DNA from: Diphasiastrum complanatum
Lineage: Eukaryota; Streptophyta; Lycopodiopsida; Lycopodiales; Lycopodiaceae
Reading direction: 5' to 3'
Assembly: GCA_029204225.1 (NCBI GenBank)
Contig: CM055095.1
Location: forward strand, 62,958,523-63,022,522
Length of the DNA stretch: 64,000 nt
The notes under the pieces were generated by a model that worked only from the letters and a program-made list of their open reading frames with translations, made no database searches and was not told where the DNA came from. The translations under genes and the position numbers were made by a program. Position 1 is the stretch's first letter. Each line of letters starts with the position of its first letter. Of this stretch, positions 58,893 through 64,000 are shown one piece after another.

Positions 58893-58937
<45 letters not shown>
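58893..58937. repeat. (GA)n microsatellite without LINE
   Basis: About 22 GA units; neither side shows LINE sequence. Confidence 0.95.
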
Positions 58938-58940
<3 letters not shown>

Positions 58941-58996
58941 GTGGGTGTGCACTCAGGAGTCAGCACTCTGTGTGCACTGTGCATTTGCCATTCAGA

Positions 58997-59160
58997 TTGT
59001 GTGTGTGTGTGCTCAGTGCTGTGTGTGTGATTTTGTGTGTGTGTGTGAGTGATTGTGTGATATTGTGTGTGTGTCCATGTGTACAGTGTGTGTGAGTGAA
59101 TCAGTGAGTGTGTGTGAGAGAGAGTGTGTGTGTGTGTGATATTATGATATTGTGTGTGTT
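58997..59160. repeat. GT-rich simple sequence
   Basis: Interrupted (GT)n with GTGTGTGA words. A further (GT)12 lies at 60236-60260. Confidence 0.9.
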
Positions 59161-59199
59161 ACATACCTATGTAACTAGCAGTACTTCAGACCCCTAATA

Positions 59200-59440
59200 G
59201 TCCATTTAGTGTTGGGGGCCAAATGGCAAGGTACCCTTAGGAATAAGGGTATGTGCCCTTGGATAAGGGCAGGCAAGTGACTATACCTTAGTCAGAGGTA
59301 TGGAGTCACATGACCCTTGGATAAGGGATACCCTTAGTATTAAGGGTAGGTGCCTTAGATTAAGGTACTAGTGTCCTTGGTTAAGGGCAGGTAGGTGTCT
59401 ATGCCTTGGATGGAGGTATGGAACCTAGAGAGGTGTTAGA
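59200..59440. repeat. Short hairpin-forming repeats around AAGGGT/ACCCTT words
   Basis: Repeated CCTTGGATAAGGG, ACCCTTAGTATTAAGGGTA and GGTATGGA words, some self-complementary. No gene. Confidence 0.5.
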
Positions 59441-60374
59441 AAGTCATTGGATGACTATTTTTCTAAACCTTGGGCCTCAACCTTGAACCATATCACTTTA
59501 TTGGTCTAGGACCAAAGTATACATGCACAACTTGGGCAATGGGACCTAGTAGGAGGGCGCCCTTCTAAAGTGTCCATTGAGTTCCCAACTCCCACAAGAA
59601 AGGCATTCAAAGAGTCATAGGTTATGGAAGGAGTCTCTTGACCTTCCATAAGCCTATGGAGGCTCTTGGAGATTCTTTAACTCCCCTAGGCTTCTCTCTC
59701 TCTCATTGGATGAGCATGGAACTCCATAGTGCATTGGAGGGGTCCATGGGCCATCTATATGAGGGTAGTAGGGCGCCCATTGGGAGAGGGAGATCACTCT
59801 TGTTTGCTTTGCTTATGCTCTAGTGTTGCTACTAGTGTGTAGAGTGCTTTCTTGTGGTAGTATGCTTGAGGTTTGGATCTTGCTTATGTTATGGGACATA
59901 AGTAGGGTTTGGATCTTGAGTATGCTATGGAGTGTTGTGGTATGCTTGTGATTTGTTTATGGTTAGCAAGGGGGTGCTAGATAGGTCTTGCTTGGAGCTT
60001 GGATCTAGCTATGGTTGGGTGGTGAATACTTGAGGCCAGCTTGTTATCTATCTTTGTGTTTAAAGGGTAGGGACACAGGTGGAGGAGAGATCCTTGGAGG
60101 CTTGCAGATCCTTACTTGCAGGTGGAGGCATCCTAGCTTGGAGTTGGGGAGCATCTTGAAGCTTGCAGGTTGCTTGGAGGACATCTGGGGGCTCTACCTT
60201 GGATTTGGAGGACTTCCTCACTTCTACTTGTAAAAGTGTGTGTGTGTGTGTGTGTGTGTGAGTTTTGAGATGTGTGCACACTGCATTGTGAGTTTGTGTG
60301 AGGCTTGAGCACTGAGATTGTGTGTGTGTGGGCAGTGGGCATTGTGAGATGGGTGTGGGACCTGGGTAGCTACT

Positions 60375-60522
60375 TAGTTAGAAGTTAGAAGTTAGAACTT
60401 AGAAGTTAGGAGTTAGTGACTAGTCTGAGTTAGTAGTTACTAGTTCGTACTAAGTAGTTACTAGATAGTAGAGTCTAGTTAGAACTTAGAACTTAGAACT
60501 TAGAAGTTAGAACTTAGAGAGA
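60375..60522. repeat. AGAAGTTAGA/AGAACTTAGA short tandem repeats
   Basis: Seven-base words (TTAGAAG, TTAGAAC) tandemly repeated, just upstream of the hAT-2 start codon. Confidence 0.8.
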
Positions 60523-60571
60523 TCTATAGACTGTCACCTATGAGAGAGAGAGAGAGAGAGAGAGGGCCACC

Positions 60572-63500
60572 ATGCCGAGGGATAGGGATCCCTTGTGGGA
60601 TCACGTCACCATCGCTGCGGCCTATGGCACATCGGGCACGAAGAGATGGACTTGCAGATACTGTCACCAGTCTTACACTGGAGGGCCCACATGCATCAGG
60701 GCACATTTGTTACGTTTGAGGGGGTACGAGATTGCCCCTTGCATGCATGCTCCTGACACGCTACTCACTCCTGTCGCATCGGAGGAGGTTGGCCCTTATG
60801 GATGGGGCCCAGACCGAGAGGTAAACATTCAACTCTAAGACTCTTACACTTCAAAGTTCAAACATTGATCAAGTTTTAACTTTTAACTTTGAGTTCACAT
60901 GATACATCAAGTTTGAAGTTTCAATTTCATTGATCATCCAATTTCTAAATTGTATTGTAATTTCAAATTTGTCTTTTTTGGCAGATCGAGATGCAGTCAC
61001 GGCGACACAGCCATAGGCCACCACATCACGCCCCCCAGTTGCCATCCGCTCACCCCTCGCTTCCCATGGCCCAGAGGACAGAGCTGCAGATGAGGCAGGG
61101 CCTAGTACCCGGCCTGACCCGCCTTCTGGTGTAGGATCTTCGACACCACCTCCAGCCATGACCATACCGGCACCACATCATCCACCTGAGAAAGGGAGAG
61201 GTAGACGGGGCCGCACTACACAGATGGGGGGTAGGGAGTACTATGTGTCCAGCTTCGCTCCCAGAGCCATGGCAGAGGCAGAGGTTGTCGTTCAACAGTT
61301 GTTCTACACCTACGATCTGCCATTTCATTTGGCTAGGACCCCGGCATGGAGGAGGGCGATGAGTGCATGAGTGCGATTGGGCAGGTGTGGCAGGGGCCAT
61401 CTTGCGAGCACCTGAGGACGAAGGGGCTTCTTGATGAGTGGGCTTCTGTTGACCAGAATCTAGAGCCTCTCAGGAAGGCATGGGCCCAGTACGTACTACT
61501 TGCTTTTAACTTTATCTACTCTAAACTTTAAAGACTTTATGATGATTGTTAAAACTTAAATTGCAGGCGTTAATTGTGAATTACTTGTTAATTGCAATTT
61601 GCAGGCTGCAACTAGCTATTTATGTTTAATCATGAATATTCAAATGATCATTTATCATTGGAATTTGCCATGAAATTTGAATTACAATTTACAATTTAAG
61701 ATCTATCCTGATTCCTCTCGGATCTATCATGAATCATGGTTCATCTTGTTTGGTCACCTGTAAGTGAGTCGTGACCACGGTCCACTGACTTGTCACTTGT
61801 CACCTGTGAACTTTCAACTAGGTATGGTTGCACCATCATATCTGATGGTTGGAGCGATACGAGGAGGCGCCACATATTGAATATCCTGGTGTCTTCGTGC
61901 ATGGGGATGATGTTTCTCAAATCCATCGACACCTCTGGGGAGGCAGTCACGGGCGAGTACATGTTCTCACATATTTGAGCTGCCATTGAGGAGGTCGGAC
62001 CACAGCACGTTATACAGGTATATATATTATACTTATTACAATTTATTGTTTACGGATTACCTATAATGTTAAAACTTAAATGGTATTAGGTTACAGGTAA
62101 TTACTGATTTGTAAATGTCAATGTTGAATGTTCATTGTTCAATGGCATTTTCGGATTGACTAACAGTGGATTATGGTTCACTAAAGTCTAAGCAGTTGCC
62201 ACTGAGCACTTGAGTCTTGAATTCGGAATTCCAAACTCATGCACATTGCACATTGCATTGTATGGTTGTGCAGGTGGTCAAAAAAAAAAATGCGTCAAAC
62301 TGCGTCTCTATGGGTAGGCTCGTTAATGAGACCTTCCCCCACATCTTTTGGACACCTTGTGCTGCACACTGCCTAGACTTGTTGGTCAAGGATGTGGCCA
62401 AGATTCCATGGATTGCAGAGGTGGTGCGTACTGCACGGTTCTTGGTGAGATTTGTCACCAAGAAGCCTAGGGTCCTAGCCATGTTCAGGAGACAGTCCAC
62501 CTTGGATGTCCTGAGACCTGCCCCCACCAGGTATGCAAGTTGCAACTCAAATTTGATTCTTGAATGCGTTTCTGTAGACCGTTGGAACTTGGTAAGTATT
62601 TACTATTTACTGTTTAGTTAGTAGTGGTAAACATTTCATGAAATGATGCATGTGCCATGTATTGTCTTGACTCTTGACTCTTGTCAGAAGTTAGAACTTA
62701 GAATTTGTCACTTGTGCAATGTGCCCTATCATCTATGCAGGTTTGCATTTATGTTCCTGGTCCTGGAACGACTGCTGAAAGTTCATCAGGGCTTGAGGCA
62801 AATGGTTGTTGTGTTGACTGGGCACAGTGGGCGCCGTCACAGGAGCCCAAGAGTAAGAGATTCGAGCGGACCGTTATGCATTCACCATTTTGGGATGAGG
62901 CTCGATCCATTGTGGTGGGCCTACAGCCCATCTACACTGTCCTGCGCCTTACAGATCGAGAGGGCTGCACATTGGGCCTCTTGTACGAGTTCATGGACAG
63001 GCTGGGCGAGCAGTTGAGGCTTTGCACGACCATTAGCCCAGAGAGGTATTATGTATATCAAGAATCAAGATTCAAATTTCAAATGTAGTATGCAGACAGT
63101 AGTATGCAGTATGTACTATGACGATTGATCTATCATGTACATTGTACTATATTGTATAATTATTACTGTGTCTTGACTCTTGAATCTTAATTCTTGCAGG
63201 CTTACGGAGGTACGGCTCCTTTGGTTGAGTAGGTGGGAGTGGTTTCATAGGCCCCTGCATGCCATGGCCCACATACTCCATCCACTTTGGAGGAATGAGG
63301 AGCAGTTCACAGATAGGGAGCTCAAGGATGGCTGGAATGCCTATATCTCCCGAGTTTATCCTGATGTACGCGAGCAGGGTAACCAGCTGGATGAGCTTCA
63401 AATTTTCAAGCAGGAGACCTTGGAGTTCGCCACTGGCCCGGCGCTTTTGAGAGAGGGTAATAAACTGACCATGTGGCATGGTCCATTACAGTTTAAACTT

Positions 63501-63900
63501 GTTACTTCACATTTTACTGCACAGTTAGTCAATCATATTGTAACTTGTTGGAACTTGGAACTTGGTTGCATCTTGCAAGTTGCTAGTAGTAAGTACTAAC
63601 TGCCCCTTGAACTGTGATTCAGGCCAGCTACGTCCTGTGTCATGGTGGTCGAAGTTTGGGGTTGATGTCCCCAACTTGCGTCGCCTTGCCATCAGGATTC
63701 TCTCACAGGACTGCACTGCAGTCGCCTGTGAGAGGAACTGGAGTGTCCATTCCATGATTCACACGAAGAAGAGGAATCGACTATCATCAGCGCAGTTGGA
63801 GAGGTTGGTGTACGTACACGCCAACCTGAGACTTTTGGGTAGACTACAGACCACCGCAGAGCCTATCCAAGTAACTTGTACACCATAAATTATAATTTCT
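60572..63900 (+). pseudogene. hAT-2 transposase gene, multi-exon, decayed
   Basis: Exon 1 (60572-60820) encodes a BED zinc finger: DPLWDHVTIAAAYG, RWTCRYCHQSY, CIRAHLLRLRG, a DNA-binding domain of hAT transposases, and ends at a GTAAAC donor. Next, from 60985, comes a Pro-rich linker with one TAG (about 61014), then EYYVSSFAPRAMAEAEVV. DUF659 follows with YGCTIISDGWSDTRRRHILN (about 61824). The second acid, TDN in hAT-1, is lost to an A-run at 62280. Then HTPCAAHCLDLLVKD, the RLTEVRLLWLSRWEWFHRPL exon (63199) and the dimerisation domain [20 protein letters not shown] (about 63680). Frameshifts near 61365 and 62760 also break it. Non-autonomous as it stands. Confidence 0.87.
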
Positions 63901-64000
63901 AAATTCTAACATGTGATCCATCATCCCAGGTGGTAGGACCCAGTTGGCAATTAGCAGATACTATTATACTAAATACATCATATTACATACTACATACTAC

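Noticed and set aside
58893-58937. (GA)n here as another LINE insertion
   Set aside because: No tail or ORF sequence on either side.

Overview
The window is nuclear DNA of a land plant. It is a strand of one very long host gene, interrupted by transposable elements of several classes. Evidence for a plant: an LTR retrotransposon primer-binding site matching plant initiator tRNA-Met, Copia/Gypsy/hAT/LINE families of plant type, a MutS2 protein closest to plant MutS2, and a decay pattern (CAG to TAG) expected from plant CHG methylation. The very long TE-filled introns suggest a large-genome lineage (fern, lycophyte, gymnosperm or early angiosperm); I cannot name the species.

Host gene: on the minus strand, 15 exons joined in phase from 57069 down to 7594 encode the middle and C-terminal parts of a MutS2 ATPase (ABC-type Walker A, signature, Walker B and H-loop all present). 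The N-terminal exons were not found and may lie beyond the window. The protein stops after the coiled-coil tail with no Smr nuclease domain. Introns reach about 15 kb and hold most of the elements below.

Layout: 1-400 long (GA)n with a LINE 3' tail; 435-2372 decayed Copia; 3.1-3.6 kb AT-rich repeats; 4.65-5.85 kb gag-like remnant; 6.3-7.0 kb short tandem repeats and a foldback; 7.6-11.1 kb last four MutS2 exons; 12.2-13.66 kb Copia (minus) and an LTR-like block; 14.2-15.2 kb decayed LINE-B; 15.26-20.14 kb full-length, apparently intact LINE-A; 21.1 kb MutS2 exon; 22.7-23.8 kb LINE-E; 26.3-32.27 kb hAT-1 with accessory open reading frames and terminal tandem repeats; 33.3-33.8 kb two exons; 34.5-36.6 kb Copia; 37.35-38.5 kb three exons; 39.9-41 kb hAT-3; 41.15-48.6 kb LINE-C split by a rearranged Gypsy; 49.05-51.02 kb LINE-D; 51.1-52 kb hAT-4; 53.5-57.07 kb five exons; 60.57-63.9 kb hAT-2.

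The most unusual content is the LINE family. Its copies abut (TC)n/(GA)n microsatellites at their ends. The 3' tail carries a short hairpin with compensatory changes. ORF1 and ORF2 lie in the same frame separated by one TAG with no ATG for ORF2, in two diverged copies. ORF2 ends in a PCNA-binding-like motif. Together these suggest a plant LINE that targets microsatellites and may make its ORF2 protein by stop-codon readthrough. This is inference from few copies.
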